From: Reticulitermes speratus
Taxonomy: Eukaryota; Arthropoda; Insecta; Blattodea; Rhinotermitidae
Direction: 5' to 3'
Assembly: GCA_021186555.1 (NCBI GenBank)
Contig: JAJKFL010000010.1
Span: 8,290,585 to 8,354,584 of the forward strand
DNA: 64,000 nucleotides
The notes beneath the pieces are model-generated. The model did no database searches. It was not told the DNA's origin and saw only the letters and a list, made by a program, of their open reading frames with translations. Of the stretch, positions 41,801 through 49,825 are shown piece by piece. A program made the translations under genes and the position numbers. The stretch's first letter is position 1. Every line of letters starts with the position of its first letter.

Positions 41801-43086
41801 CATTTTGATTTGTTGGAACCAGTTGAACAGCACTGAAACAGCAATGTTAAATGGGCGATCACAAAAAATCAAAATCCCAGAAATCAACTGCCTGCTGCAT
41901 TATAAGTAGGACCATCAGTGGCTGTTCCAAAGGATGAGCAGAATAAGTTGAAGTTGTGCATTGCCCTTGACTGGAGGCAGTCTTGCCAATCTTGGCACTA
42001 CATTGTGATTGATGGTCAGTCTTGTGCCCTGGCCACTGTGCCCGTGCAGGAATAGTGCAGGATGTGGGCCACACAGCCTGTCTGTAATGTCTTGTCAAAG
42101 AGATAACTCCTTATACATGCCAGGAATAAAACATCCACTGCATAGTCCAGTGCCGTACTGATTCCAAGGATCCAGTCTATGTGCAGTGCTGTGGCGTGCT
42201 GGCACCACTGTCGTACATGTAAAAAAAACGATGTGAAACTGGCCATTGTCAGTCAAAGTAGGCATTATGCAAACCATGAGCTAATGACAGGCACTCTTGA
42301 AACATTGTGAACAGTTTGCGAGCCTTGTTTAACGGTTGGTTGAAGAAGAAGAAGAGTTTCAACTGTGTTCAGCAAGACAGTACAGGCACTGTAGAATGTG
42401 TACAGTGAATACTGGGCATCTTGTTACCAGTCAGTCTGACTGATATCTTAACACAGTATTTTTGAAGAAACCATTTCACATTTATAGATAGGGGTTTTAT
42501 TTCATGGAACAATTTTAAAAAATCCTTATGAAAGTTGCAAACTCAAACTTCTTATCACAATGTGAATTATGAAGTGAAAATAGAGTTCTAATACAATAAT
42601 GAAGGGTAAAGTTGCCCCTGTCCATACCATTAAGTCATACAGGGGCACTAGAGAGGTGTAGCCCCTCTCATTCTTAACCTCAACACTAGATGGCGGTGAG
42701 GTTTCAGCATCATGCCCTGGCTGCTTTACCCCTGGGAAGGAACCCTGGTACTGACTGAATAGGAGGCTGGGTGAGCCCCAGAGCCGGTCTGGGGGATTTG
42801 GAGAAGAGAAAAACCTCCCGATACTCAAACTCCAGACCGTCCAGTCCGTAGCCTAGTCACTATAGCAAATGAGCTATCTCAGATCCTTCTGATACAGTAA
42901 TACTCATTTGGACCATGGCACACTACTCATCATCTAATGTAAATTTTTATGTAATTCTATACAAGCATTATTGATGTAGCATTATTAAATGTTTTCTTAC
43001 AGGTGGAGTTTCCTGTTCCAGAACAGTTTAAGACTACTGTTCATCCCACAGGGTTGGTAACAGTAGCAGTTGAAAGTAAGGGGTAG
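20466..43086 (+). CDS. capt: Adenylyl cyclase-associated protein (CAP, capulet), eight coding exons, 5' end missing
   Basis: CAP recycles actin: it binds cofilin-actin, promotes filament disassembly and exchanges ADP for ATP on G-actin in the cytoplasm. Spliced coding spans are 20466-20811, 22891-23089, 25374-25459, 27481-27731, 32905-33074, 35161-35370, 36435-36578 and 43003-43086, about 495 residues; all junctions are AG/GT and all phases match. In visible-residue numbering: RLE coiled-coil motif 20-29, an extra proline-rich linker 50-68, helical folded domain from about 73 to 245 ([20 protein letters not shown]), P1 polyproline 251-266, WH2 about 281-307 ([21 protein letters not shown]), and C-terminal CARP beta-helix from about 340 to the end ([37 protein letters not shown]). 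Order and length fit animal CAP (about 475 residues in human CAP1). The first exon starts inside a codon (needs one upstream base), so the initiator lies in an undetected upstream exon. Confidence 0.97.
21063..21521. mobile_element. hAT-type MITE with 8-bp target duplication
   Basis: The inverted ends CAGTGCTTTTCAAA and CAGTGTTTTTCAAAC are flanked by the perfect 8-bp duplication ATTTATTG at 21055-21062 and 21522-21529. The interior is AT-rich without transposase. Confidence 0.88.
22157..22207 (+). ncRNA. Hammerhead-like ribozyme motif 4
   Basis: TTAGTTCC, CTGATGA (22165-22171), T, stem II GATC...GATT, GAAA (22188-22191), stem III AC..GT, A17 (22197), GGAA-TA-CTAA. Stem I pairs TTAGTTCC with GGAACTAA-like sequence, interrupted by a TA bulge. 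This copy has the classical CTGATGA box. Confidence 0.55.
22891..23089 (+). CDS. capt: CAP coding exon b
   Basis: The acceptor is TTTTTCCAG and the donor GTG|GTGAGT. It encodes [20 protein letters not shown] to [18 protein letters not shown], the middle of the helical folded domain, aligning with the human CAP1 NHLSAVSESIQALGWV region. Confidence 0.96.
23215..23410. mobile_element. Degenerate fold-back relative in CAP intron b
   Basis: Arms around TTACTGACATTTCAGCGGAC and CAAATATCAGTAACTG are inverted, with CCATCTTCAGGGTCAGATGG in the middle. It resembles the 27755-27960 and 56546-56720 elements more than the well-kept family F copies. Confidence 0.5.
23524..23877 (+). mobile_element. LINE 3' end with (TTAG)n tail, in CAP intron b
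   Basis: Encodes [20 protein letters not shown], then a [15 protein letters not shown]-like and [20 protein letters not shown]-like stretch, broken. The same 3' UTR as 14985-15171 follows, ending CTCCATGGAG and TTAG repeats. The GHVARMGE-type box is standard in LINE C-termini of the RTE-like group. Confidence 0.75.
23878..25373 (+). other. Rest of CAP intron b
   Basis: About 1.5 kb without a supported feature. 24588-24680 has a phrase (GGGCCACAACCATTCTTGTG) that may be the eroded end of a hAT-like element. A CTTCCTTC run precedes the next exon and forms its polypyrimidine tract. Confidence 0.5.
25374..25459 (+). CDS. capt: CAP coding exon c
   Basis: The acceptor is CCTTCCTTCCAG and the donor CA|GTAAGT. 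It encodes [20 protein letters not shown] and RVLKDWKE with a split [10 protein letters not shown] and FYTNRVLK are hallmark CAP strings. Confidence 0.97.
25515..25862. mobile_element. piggyBac-like MITE with TTAA target sites
   Basis: The ends CCCTTTGGCACCAGAC and (inverted) CCCTCTGGCACCAGTA are flanked by TTAA at 25511-25514 and 25863-25866. At 348 bp it has no coding capacity. It begins 55 bp after a CAP donor site. Relatives: 28285-29275 (split), 35811-35940 and 48937-49146. Confidence 0.85.
26999..27355. mobile_element. Tigger-like MITE
   Basis: The ends CAGTGATACCTCGGCTGACG and (inverted) CAGTGATACCTTGGCTAACG are flanked by TA at 26997-26998 and 27356-27357. CATTCGTTAGCCGAA motifs recur inside both halves. 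At 357 bp it has no transposase. It lies 125 bp before a CAP exon. Confidence 0.88.
27481..27731 (+). CDS. capt: CAP coding exon d
   Basis: The acceptor is TTTATTTTTGAAG and the donor A|GTAAGT. It encodes [20 protein letters not shown], the end of the helical folded domain, then P1 polyproline ([17 protein letters not shown], a profilin-binding type of tract) and the first half of WH2 ([15 protein letters not shown]). Confidence 0.97.
27755..27960. mobile_element. Degenerate fold-back relative in CAP intron d
   Basis: GATCTCGTCTTCAAGGGTCA and AACTCTTGAAGATGGAACCA form the inner inverted halves. The left end resembles 56580-56720 (TTTTTGTATTGGTGTAGCTG against TTTTTGCATTGGTGTAAGTG). Confidence 0.5.
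28285..29275 (-). mobile_element. piggyBac-like MITE split by a pogo-like element
   Basis: 28285-28375 and 29120-29275 together match the antisense of 25515-25862 (GTATTATTTGAACAGAAAAA, then AAATGGCGTTTTGTGGAAAG, then GTAAATTTTCTTGCTGCCTA). The two halves are separated exactly by the pogo-like element, which therefore inserted later. Confidence 0.75.
28376..29119 (-). mobile_element. pogo-like deletion derivative with DNA-binding remnant
   Basis: The terminal inverted repeats run CCGTATATTCTCGAATCTAA on the left and (inverted) CTGTATATTCTCGAATCTAA on the right, continuing TGCGCACCC. TA flanks both ends (28374-28375, 29120-29121). The minus strand at 28859-28680 encodes [20 protein letters not shown], then [20 protein letters not shown], a helix-turn-helix DNA-binding domain of the pogo/BrkDBD type. 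An acidic patch follows. The catalytic DDE domain is deleted, leaving 744 bp. Confidence 0.88.
29607..31895 (-). mobile_element. RTE-like LINE, 5'-truncated, long open reverse transcriptase
   Basis: The 3' end on the minus strand is an AT-rich (TTTTA)n-type tail at about 29607-29633, preceded by about 290 bp of 3' UTR. The 5' limit is near 31890, where the open frame stops. It lies antisense in CAP intron d. A target duplication was not resolved. Confidence 0.85.
29922..31889 (-). CDS. LINE reverse transcriptase, uninterrupted 655 codons
   Basis: Reverse transcriptase of a non-LTR retrotransposon, probably RTE-like. Residues 1-150 are the linker between endonuclease and RT. RT motifs follow: NYRPISL (238-244), [10 protein letters not shown] (271-280), [11 protein letters not shown] (304-314), [11 protein letters not shown] (361-371) and the catalytic FADD box (405-408, the common FADD variant of YADD). 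The C-terminus has [11 protein letters not shown] and [11 protein letters not shown], a LINE C-terminal signature. The AP endonuclease domain is missing and a stop lies just upstream of the first ATG, so this is a 5'-truncated copy. The lack of any stop over 655 codons suggests recent insertion. The methionine used as start has no special support. Confidence 0.92.
   Translation of the reverse strand: MYKALHIPWTLPYTSFFKSYRYVNKKKRIILSESTKKLIDQREHIKPFIHDSPRNRIEYSELNKLTKREIRKDLRDHISKEVKTIIEKSKSVKKIRKELTDGKHWILGVKNRNGKRIASRAEISKHATDYYRDLYTSTLPAENPGRRPLRKKDDDEDVSLSILPSEVRTAIMELKNGKIPGEDGILNEFIKLGIEEIIPPITRLFNLILDTEEVPKQWNLSTIILLHKKGPKDDLNNYRPISLMSNLYKLFSKIITKRLTKILDENQPPQQAGFRSGYSTTDHIQTINQIFEKMEEYNHEIHIAFIDYRKAFDSVEHECVLQALENQGIQSKYVRLLASIYRNSYAKVRTELEGSTFRLERGVKQGDPLSPKLFTCLLENQFRKLDWDNKYGISINGRRLTNLRFADDIVLFAKTGRELENMIHDVNKVSNEVGLSMNPRKTKLMTNGTEVEIKVNREVLEYVREYTYLGQIVSFHKSSGKEVKRRIGLAWNKFWSLKFILLDKYIRLSTKREVFETCVIPALLYGCQTWSPTSKERKMLQVCQRKMERKILRISIKDRIRNEDVRKELGTRDGVQTAVQLKWKWGGHVSRMHESRWAYAATMWDPKTGKRNVGRPRTRWSALFTEIVGRQWTRVARNRTEWRRLEKSLRTVQTI
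32388..32650 (+). mobile_element. SINE family B copy
   Basis: Well-kept head GCTGGGATAGCATAGTCATT (A box) and CCGGGGTTCGAACCC (B box), then CAAGAGATTTTCTCTTCTCA. A poly-C run (32560-32576) interrupts the body. Located 255 bp upstream of CAP exon e. Confidence 0.85.
32905..33074 (+). CDS. capt: CAP coding exon e
   Basis: The acceptor is GATTGCCTTACAG and the donor GTG|GTGAGT. It encodes the second half of WH2 ([17 protein letters not shown]), a short basic proline-containing linker and the start of CARP ([10 protein letters not shown], matching the human LEGKKWRV segment). Confidence 0.97.
33140..33410 (-). mobile_element. SINE family B copy, antisense
   Basis: Has GCCTAAAGGCATATGGGGGA, TTAACCTTTGCACTAGATGG and AACAGAAGGCTGTGTTGGCC. 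It starts about 65 bp after the donor site of CAP exon e. Confidence 0.7.
33945..34175. mobile_element. Large fold-back, Penelope/retrozyme-like (1)
   Basis: Two arms of about 105 bp are near-perfect reverse complements (ACCAACAAAATGCACTTCAG ... CACTTTAATATGTATTAATT on the left). Each arm carries the hammerhead-like box; the right one is intact and the left one has changes in the core. Lies in CAP intron e. Confidence 0.8.
34076..34123 (+). ncRNA. Hammerhead-like ribozyme motif 5
   Basis: AACCCC, CTGAGGA (34082-34088), T, stem II GGTTTT GTGT AAAACC, GAAA (34106-34109), stem III AC..GT, A17 (34117), GGGGTT. Stem I is AACCCC/GGGGTT. This is the best-formed copy: stem II has six Watson-Crick pairs and a four-base loop. 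Confidence 0.6.
34277..34742. mobile_element. Large fold-back, Penelope/retrozyme-like (2)
   Basis: Inverted arms begin TGAGGATTTATTTTACCAAC and run through CTTATGCACAATATTACAAT. The inner ends carry ATACGTATAGGGG boxes. A spacer of about 250 bp separates them. It lies about 100 bp from the previous fold-back but has a different arm sequence. Confidence 0.8.
34642..34686 (+). ncRNA. Hammerhead-like ribozyme motif 6
   Basis: ACCCC, CTGAGGA (34647-34653), T, stem II GGCT AAAAATA AGCC, GAAA (34670-34673), stem III over ATACGTAT, A17 (34681), GGGGT. Stem III uses T-A where motif 5 uses C-G, a compensatory change. Confidence 0.6.
35161..35370 (+). CDS. capt: CAP coding exon f
   Basis: The acceptor is TGTATGTTTCAG and the donor CAG|GTCTGT. 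It encodes [20 protein letters not shown] to [10 protein letters not shown], several coils of the CARP beta-helix, aligning with human ENVSNLVIEDTELKQVAYIY. Confidence 0.97.
35811..35940 (+). mobile_element. piggyBac-like MITE fragment
   Basis: Matches the interior of 25515-25862 (CCCTAGAAATTCATTTTATA, GCATTTTTAAGACATGCTGC). Both ends are lost. Followed at 35959 by a poly-G run. Confidence 0.65.
36435..36578 (+). CDS. capt: CAP coding exon g
   Basis: The acceptor is TTGACTGGTTACAG and the donor TAT|GTGAGT. It encodes [20 protein letters not shown] and [20 protein letters not shown], the most conserved part of the CARP domain (human [20 protein letters not shown]). Confidence 0.98.
38085..38395. 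mobile_element. hAT-like MITE, eroded
   Basis: The left end is CATGGTTTCTCAAATTTTGG with TACGCATACCAC. The right end, inverted, is CAATTGTTCTCAAACATTTT with GGCATACCACC. It resembles the better preserved copy at 21063-21521 (both have GGTACGCA next to the end). No 8-bp duplication was recognised. Confidence 0.6.
38891..39297 (-). mobile_element. SINE family A copy, antisense
   Basis: A complete antisense copy with TTA-rich tail at its left end and head at its right end. The target duplication is AAGTGACGCAC (38880-38890) against AAGTGAAGCAC (39298-39308), one mismatch. Confidence 0.88.
39480..40720. repeat. Degenerate minisatellite, about 40-45 bp, in two clusters
   Basis: Variants of CATTCCCCTCTGCCTCA plus ACCAGTCT recur at about 39500-39710 and 40490-40690. 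Two adjacent copies near 40556 and 40600 are almost identical (CAGTCTTTGACATCATTCCC), so parts are recent. Confidence 0.75.
42604..42893 (-). mobile_element. SINE family B copy, antisense
   Basis: Has GGGTAAAGTTGCCCCTGTCC, AACACTAGATGGCGGTGAGG, GAATAGGAGGCTGGGTGAGC and head TCACTATAGCAAATGAGCTA. It ends 110 bp before the final CAP exon. Confidence 0.8.
43003..43086 (+). CDS. capt: CAP final coding exon h and stop
   Basis: The acceptor is AATGTTTTCTTACAG. It encodes [20 protein letters not shown] and VAVESKG, then TAG. It matches the CAP C-terminus (human [20 protein letters not shown]). Confidence 0.97.
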   Translation: MEFPVPEQFKTTVHPTGLVTVAVESKG

Positions 43087-43528
43087 GGTAAGGATTTGAA
43101 GATGGTAAACCAGTTTAGTGTCATCACAACAGATGGCCCTGTCATTTTCAACATGCTACATGACTTGTCCAGCAGAACAAATTCTTAGTATCCTTCCCAT
43201 TTATTCATTTTGAAGAGCTGATTTAAATCAAAACAAGTAATTTTAATCTTTTTTTTTTTGTGTGTGTTTTAAAAGATAATGGCTCTTAGATATTTCTGTG
43301 TCACATTGTACTTGAAATAAGTACTGTATGCTTCAGTCTATACATAGAACTTACGTAAAATTTCATTACATATATGCTATCCATTTAACAGTTGTGTTGG
43401 AAAAGTTTAGTGTGAATGTGATGTAATTCTACATATAATAATGTATTTTGTAGACAGGGTTGGCCCATCCTAGTAGCAAACTAGGCAGTCACCTAGGGTG
43501 GCAAAATCTGGGGAAAGGTCAGGAAGCA
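43087..43528 (+). other. Probable CAP 3' UTR
   Basis: AT-rich sequence directly after the stop. No unambiguous AATAAA was identified, so the polyadenylation site is unknown. Confidence 0.4.
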
Positions 43529-43538
43529 GGATAAAGTA

Positions 43539-43661
43539 ATCTGTGGTCTTCTGGGTAATTACACGGCATCGTGTGGTAAGGTAAATAATTACCACATGAC
43601 GCCGTGTAATTACCCAGAAGAACACAGATTCCATCAACATCGTGGCGGAAGCCTGACATCA
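43539..43661. mobile_element. Fold-back MITE (family F) with 10-12-bp duplication
   Basis: Inverted arms (ATCTGTGGTCTTCTGGGTAA against TTACCCAGAAGAACACAGAT) and the head GGCGGAAGCCTGACATC at the right. GGATAAAGTA flanks it at 43529-43538 and 43662-43671, extendable by CA. Confidence 0.82.
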
Positions 43662-44699
43662 GGATAAAGTACTTTGATGGCTGCATTTCGCAGAACTGAG
43701 TAAAGTCTGTTATTACGATTATTTGATATAAGTGCGCAGTCGTAGGAGATGAGGTTGATTTTGGGGTGGGGGACCAGCAATCCTAAGCCTAAGCTTCACC
43801 TGTGGTGGCAAGAAAACTGGAGCTGTCACTGTGTATAGATGGAAACATATAGTATTAATTTTCTTGTTTGATATTTATTATACTGTGTAAGATACGTCTT
43901 GCTAAGAACATTACTGATAAAGTGTAAAATATATTTTCTTTTGAATGGAGAAATTTTTTGATGTGTAAATTCTAGTGACATTTGATAACAGTGTGCTGTG
44001 TGATGAAAGCATTGGTTACAGAATTCACAACTTGGTGGTGACTGACAGACAAAACTGGTGGTTGGGGGAAATATTCAGAGCTGGTGTTTGGTCCTACGAA
44101 TGGTCATATAGCTTGAAACCCATGCAGTTAATTAAATATTGTAAGCCAAAATAATGTTAATATATCTGAACTTGTGTGTTTTGGACAAGATATTACAGTT
44201 TTTGACTAACGTAATTTTGAATTGAATGTTCTTGATAAGGAAACCTTTTTTGTAACGTTGTGTATTGTGCATTCTACTTCCCTGTCCTGACTTAGATGTC
44301 CTTCTCTTAACCTTGAAAGGATATGCCAGGATTTATATGCAGTATTTAGTTCATAAATAATGTTATTTTTACCTTTTCCAATCCTGCCATTACACTTGAA
44401 CGGTGGTTTTAAGCCTTTAGGCTTTATTGTATATGATATTTTATGTACAAATGTATTATATTCCTAACATTACAAATTCTCTTTGTTTCATCATTCGTGG
44501 AGTAAATTGAATTTGTGGAAATATTATCTTCCATTATACATTCTTGCCATATTTATTATCCATGGTATATATGCTTCTAAACCTGGGATTGTGTTTGGCA
44601 AAGTTCTGTGTTGCACCACACATTCTTCATGTTCCTTCTCCCAACATACACCCACCCCAAGGCTCAAGATATATCTCACCTACACCTTACATTTTTCCT

Positions 44700-45170
44700 G
44701 AGACAGGATGTCAAGAGCATGATCTTTTTATTAGCTACACTATCAAACAGACCTTCAGTGAGCTCTGTCCTTTGCTGTACGACTTTCAACCACCTTACCT
44801 GGGTGCTGTCCAAGTACGGTGGTGCCAGGACTGTCAGCTGCAGACACGTGGCATGTACAGCATCTCCTTTGAATGTGGTGCGGTTTATATCGGACGGACT
44901 GGAGGATGCATTAGGAACAAGGTCAAAGAGCACCATCACCTGGACCAGTCAGCTGTTGCAGCCATAACCTCCAACTCCAGAAAACCAGTATCCTCTCCAG
45001 GAAATCCAGACACATGGGACATATCATTAGGAAGGCCATAGATGGAGCCACATCTCACAGTCTGAACAGCAAAAAATTGCCTTACTGTGAACAAGATGGA
45101 GATCTCTCATCTGTACCGTGAAGGACTAGAAGCCGCATTCTCCATCTATCATGCCATGACTTTGTTTCTG
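44700..45170 (+). mobile_element. Penelope-like element fragment with GIY-YIG endonuclease remnant
   Basis: The conceptual peptide CQLQTRGMYSISFECGAVYI, then GRTGGCIRNKVKEH, is the GIY-YIG nuclease core of Penelope-like elements (usual form GVYxIxCxCGxxYIGxTGRxxxxRxxEH). An upstream part follows the element's C-terminal linker. The copy is broken and lacks its reverse transcriptase. At 45428-45465 a GCAGATGGAGGCAGCAGG string resembles the degenerate hammerhead-like box near 13225, suggesting a terminal repeat. Confidence 0.75.
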
Positions 45171-45828
45171 TAACCAGTCCATGTACGGGTTTTTTAGTAA
45201 CTGCCCTTTTCAAGGTCATCTTTTCCTTTTCACTTCCTTTGTTTCCCCATTATTCTTTTGCTTTTACTCCTCCTCCTATGCTTTTTTTTTGAGGAGGGGG
45301 GGGGGGGCTTATTCATAAAGCAGCCCCTTTGTGGCCATGGGCTGCCAATGCTTAATCCACAGCCTGAACCAACCCTCCCATATATTGCATGTTACTTTTA
45401 TGTTCTTAGTTTACCTCTACCCTGCAGATGGAGGCAGCAGGTTGCTCAATAACACTGGCAACCATCTATCAGGCTGCATGTGTTAGCTCTCAGGCAGCTT
45501 AGAAAGCTTGCTACCAAAAATACTTTTTCTTGCGCAGTCAGTTGAGTTTTGATATGTTGACTGGAATGAGAGGGCAAGTGTCTGTGTCATAGCTGTATAT
45601 TGATTACTGTTTGATTGTTACCAAACATTTTAAGGGAAATTTATCTTAAGATTCTGGATGTGTTTGGCAAGTAGTTCTCCAGTGTTTCCATCTTCAAGCT
45701 CAAGCAGTATGCTTGGGCCGCCCAAGGTATAGAAGGACAGGTAGTGACCATACTCAAGTAGGGCTATATTTATATTTCCACTGGCCCTAACCATGAAGAA
45801 ATTGTTTACTGACTAGTTTTAAAAAAAA

Positions 45829-46095
45829 AGGCGAAGCTATCCGTGTCTACGCCATGAAGGTATATAGGGAGAGCTGAAGTAGAGCTCCACTCGTTCTTAA
45901 CCTCGGCACTAGATGGAGATAAATCGTCAGTAAATACCCCGGAAAAGAACCCGTGTACCTGCTGAATAGGAAGCTGATTGCACTTAACAGGCAGTTTGGA
46001 CATTTTGAAGAGAGAGAGATCTCTTTCCCTGCAGGGATTTGAACTGTGGATCATCCAGCCTGTAGCCTAGTCACTATAGTATACTGTTGTGGTTC
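45829..46095 (-). mobile_element. SINE family B copy, antisense
   Basis: Has CTACGCCATGAAGGTATATA, CCTCGGCACTAGATGGAGAT, CTGAATAGGAAGCTGATTG and the tRNA head complement near 46060. The copy is degenerate. Confidence 0.75.
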
Positions 46096-46099
46096 TGAG

Positions 46100-47160
46100 T
46101 TTTAAGATACAGTGGTATTATGGTTAGTCTTCAATGTAAGAGACACTGGATTTTCACAGTCCTGGGATGTTCAAAATATAAAAGAGAGACTCAAAGAGTT
46201 TCACATGCAATTCTTACACTGAGAATTGCACTTGCATTCAGAATGTTTAATCACATAGTTTTTTCTGCACATTTCTTATGTTGAGGGAATGATGGCACCT
46301 AGAAGATGGTTATTGTGTATATACTTGAAGGGAAAATTAATTTTAAACAGTTTTTTGTTCTGTTCGGTTTTATATTTTAAATATTATTTCCATTATGAAT
46401 TAGTTGGTGGAGATACATGGTTCTAAGAGTCGTGACTGTGATGATGACCGGCTTGTGGGGTCGTCACATTCCAGAGAATTAATTTAGAATTTGGTGGATT
46501 TTATAATCCTGTCTTTAGTATATGGGTGTCTTAAAGACTTTGTATTCTGACTCGTAGGAGTAACTTCTACTGTTGGGGACTGATAATTTGAGGGAGCAGG
46601 ACAACGAAACTAGGGTTATGCAGTCAGTACCATGTTCCTTACTTACCTTCCAAGTGTCAAGTTACCAATCCCCAGAGTAGTGTAAATTACCCAAAATGTT
46701 GAGTCCATTAAATGAGAAATTTTGTTGTAGGATATTACTAGTGATGAGTTTATGTTTTATTTATTACGAGTATTAGCAGTGTTTAGTTTCCCTTCATGTT
46801 TTGTGGCAATGAAGTGACAGACATTGTGTATTCAATGCCACACCCACTCAGGTAAGATTTCTAAGCATTTCCTTTTCAAGTATGCATACAGTGAGTAGTT
46901 GCACATGGTGTAAAATACAAGTTGGACTACACATTTCATCCCTGTTTGAGGTAACCCTGTACCCTATGAAGGTCACTAAACTTCATTTTGAATGAATGTG
47001 TTGTGCATTCCTGTTGTCTTGTTCTGAGAGTCTGTGTTTCGCTGTAGTGTTATCTTTCCACGTACCTTATGATGAAATGTCCCATAAGGCGATTTATTCC
47101 GTAAGTAGCCTTAATGTTTGTAGGGTCCTCATGATTGTGGTGAAGATTTGGATGTTCTAG
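46100..47160. other. No recognisable gene
   Basis: AT-rich intergenic sequence. No exon, terminal repeat or array was recognised. Confidence 0.4.
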
Positions 47161-47175
47161 GTCAATGCCCTAATG

Positions 47176-47687
47176 CAGTGGTATTCAACCTTTTTTGTTT
47201 GCGTACCCCCACATATAATTTCTCTTTGACTTTGTACCCTCAAAGTTGTTGGTGCATAATTCAAGTTATACATCGTCTATAATCTACATCTAAAATAAGT
47301 TAAATAAATTACATCCAAAATTATGTATTAAATAAAAAAAGGAGAATCAAGCTATTAAATAACAAATATATTATTGCCTATCATATAAAAATTAATAAAG
47401 GAACAAAGGTCTTTTAGCAAAGCAAAATTATATGCACTATGTGGAATAAAATGAAACTAGCCGCCCAGATAAGAATCGCATAAAGGAGAGAGAGAGAGAG
47501 AGAAAAAATGGCGCTCTCAAATCGCATGTCCTTACGTCCGGGTCTCTTGTGGGTAACCCTAAATCTGGCCCTGATGATTCAGTGTTTATCATGAAATAAT
47601 ATATTTATTTTTTTTTAATTTTACGTACCCCCTAAGATGTCTTCGTGTACCCCCGGGGGTACGCGTACCCCAGGTTAAATATCACTG
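47176..47687. mobile_element. hAT-type MITE
   Basis: The ends CAGTGGTATTCAACC and (inverted) CAGTGATATTTAACC are flanked by CCCTAATG and TCTTAATG, an 8-bp duplication with two mismatches. GTACCCCC motifs recur at both ends. A GA run (47488-47503) is internal. Confidence 0.8.
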
Positions 47688-48936
47688 TCTTAATGCAGAA
47701 GTAAATATCTATAAGATAATCAAATGAATGTAAATGTTTGTTCTGACGTTTTGGTGTGCACCCAGAAAGTTTATGAACCAAAAACATTTTGGACGAGTTT
47801 TTGTCAAAAAGGCCAAAAACTGGATTGAAAATAGTGGATCAGGATAATGGCAGGCATAAAAATATTTTACAAGCATAAACAAGATATTATGTAGTAACAA
47901 ATAATTAAAATTCACTACAGCAAATATTGCAACATTTAACAAATTCCATAAAACTGATCGACGTATAGGGTAAGAGAATAATAAAAAAAAAAAAAAAATT
48001 GCAAAACAGCTGTATATCTTGGCTTACAAAGCGACAGCAACTTCAACTGGAAAACACGCTGAAGGTATACCCATCTCTTATGTTAGAGATATTCACTTTT
48101 ACAGACAAGTGGTCTGTAAAGCGGGTCAGGCAAGCACACAGGCCATAACTGTCCCCATTTAAATTACTGCAAATAGGGTTATTGCTTTATGGATTCTTGC
48201 CTTGCAGTTTTCACAGAATGGATTATGTCCATAAATCAAGGGATGGATGTATTGTATTATTTCTCAACTAAGCTCAGCATGCTTTGCCACGCTGACAGTC
48301 GTGTCATTCATAAAAACAGAAAACTTAAAGTTAGTTTACTTTGCTTATTTCCACTCCTGTGAAAGTTGCCTAAAGCTATCAGCTGATATTGATTTAACAT
48401 CAAAACCTTGTAATTATAGAATGAACACACATAGGAAGGCACATGCATGAAGTTCCTGTGCACATATTAACATAGTCAATATGTAGGGACCACATAATCT
48501 ATACTTAGCACATGTGTGCAAAAGAAAAGAGTATATAAGAAGTACAGTCATGGCACTGGTGAGTTTACACTGAAACTCAATGTGCCTGGCAAGTTTCACA
48601 GTGTAAAGTCCCAGTTACCCTTAAAACTGTTTTTGCCTGTAAGTTTCCTGCTGATGCAGCCCTTGTATAAAATCTTAACAAACAATTGTCAGTCGTCATA
48701 TCCATCTTATGCTGAATTCTTGTGACAAATTAATATTACAGTTGTGTAATGCAGAGCAACATAGAGCTCCACTGGCTAGAGGAAAGAGTAGAAAGACATT
48801 ATTTTAATGTATTAAAGTGTCAATCTTAGTAAGAGGTATGTAATACCAGTTTTCTGTATGAAGCTGACAAATGTCTGAAGTATGATTTAAGCATGATGTA
48901 AAACAAGCACTGTATCAGACCAATATGCACCAAACA

Positions 48937-49146
48937 CCTTCGTGAACACATGTAAGAAAACACCCGTAGAAATTAATTTTCTATATTTATGCAACAACTG
49001 CATTTTTAAGACATGCTGCATAATCTGTATTGTTTTCCACAAAATGCCATTTATTTCATAAATTTATACTTTTCTGTTCAAATAACATGTTTTTCATAAA
49101 CCATGCACTAAAATTTAAATACCCACCCCAGTAGGAAAAAAAGGTT
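48937..49146 (+). mobile_element. piggyBac-like MITE fragment
   Basis: Matches 25515-25862 over its central part (CACAAAATGCCATTTATTTC, TTTTCTGTTCAAATAACATG). The terminal CCCTTTGGCACC repeats are missing. Confidence 0.65.
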
Positions 49147-49417
49147 AAGAAATAATTTGACAGCTTTAGTGGACACCATCTGCACCAAATGTAATCAAAA
49201 TCCATTCCGGAGTTTTGAAGATGACGTGCAGATGGATAGGACCTTTCTATTATCCATTCAGCACTTTGTACAAACAGTATAAAAATGATCAGACAAGAAA
49301 GAGGTTGGGCAAACCCACTATTCCAGTTATCAACAATTCACGGTAACTAATTTTGACCACGGAACACGAACTGTTGTTATGTTTACTGAACAAGTTTAGA
49401 TAACCATCAAACTAACT

Positions 49418-49565
49418 TAACTAACTAACTAACTCCATGGAGCAGAGTCCTTGAGAAGCTAACAGGTCGTCAGCTAGTCAAGAGATTCCCCGCGTTTTAT
49501 GGAAACCGAAGGTTCATTACCGCACTCACAAGAGCCCGCCACCTGTCCCTATCCTGAACCATATC
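49418..49565 (-). mobile_element. LINE 3' end with (TTAG)n tail, antisense
   Basis: Antisense TAAC repeats, then CTCCATGGAGCAGAGTCCTT and GAGAAGCTAACAGGTCGTCA, continue into the coding remnant (ACCTGTCCCTATCCTGAACC). Only about 150 bp remain. Confidence 0.75.
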
Positions 49566-49589
49566 AGATAACCATCAAACACAACAGTA

Positions 49590-49820
49590 AAAGGTAAAGG
49601 TAAAATTCTCCCTAGAACAGGCCACGAAGGCCCAGAGGGGGAGTAGAGGTATAGCTCTACTCTTTCTTTAACCCTGGCACTAGATGAGGGTGGGTGGTCA
49701 ATTCCACGCCCCGGCCGCTTTACCCCCGGGAAAGAGACCCGGTACCCATTGTATAGGAGGCTGGGTGGGCCCCAGGGCCGGTCTGGACGGGTGTGGAAAA
49801 TCTCGCCCCCACCTGGATCA
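49590..49820 (-). mobile_element. SINE family B copy, antisense
   Basis: Starts AAAGGTAAAGGTAAAATTCT and has TTAACCCTGGCACTAGATGA, GCCCCGGCCGCTTTACCCCC and GTATAGGAGGCTGGGTGGGC. The tRNA head is lost. Confidence 0.8.
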
Positions 49821-49825
49821 AACAC

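Larger units (their letters stand above)
36579..43002 (+). other. CAP intron g (about 6.4 kb)
   Basis: The longest CAP intron. It contains a hAT-like element (38085-38395), SINE A antisense (38891-39297), a degenerate minisatellite (39480-40720) and SINE B antisense (42604-42893). The rest, including 36600-38080 and 40720-42600, shows no supported feature. Confidence 0.8.
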
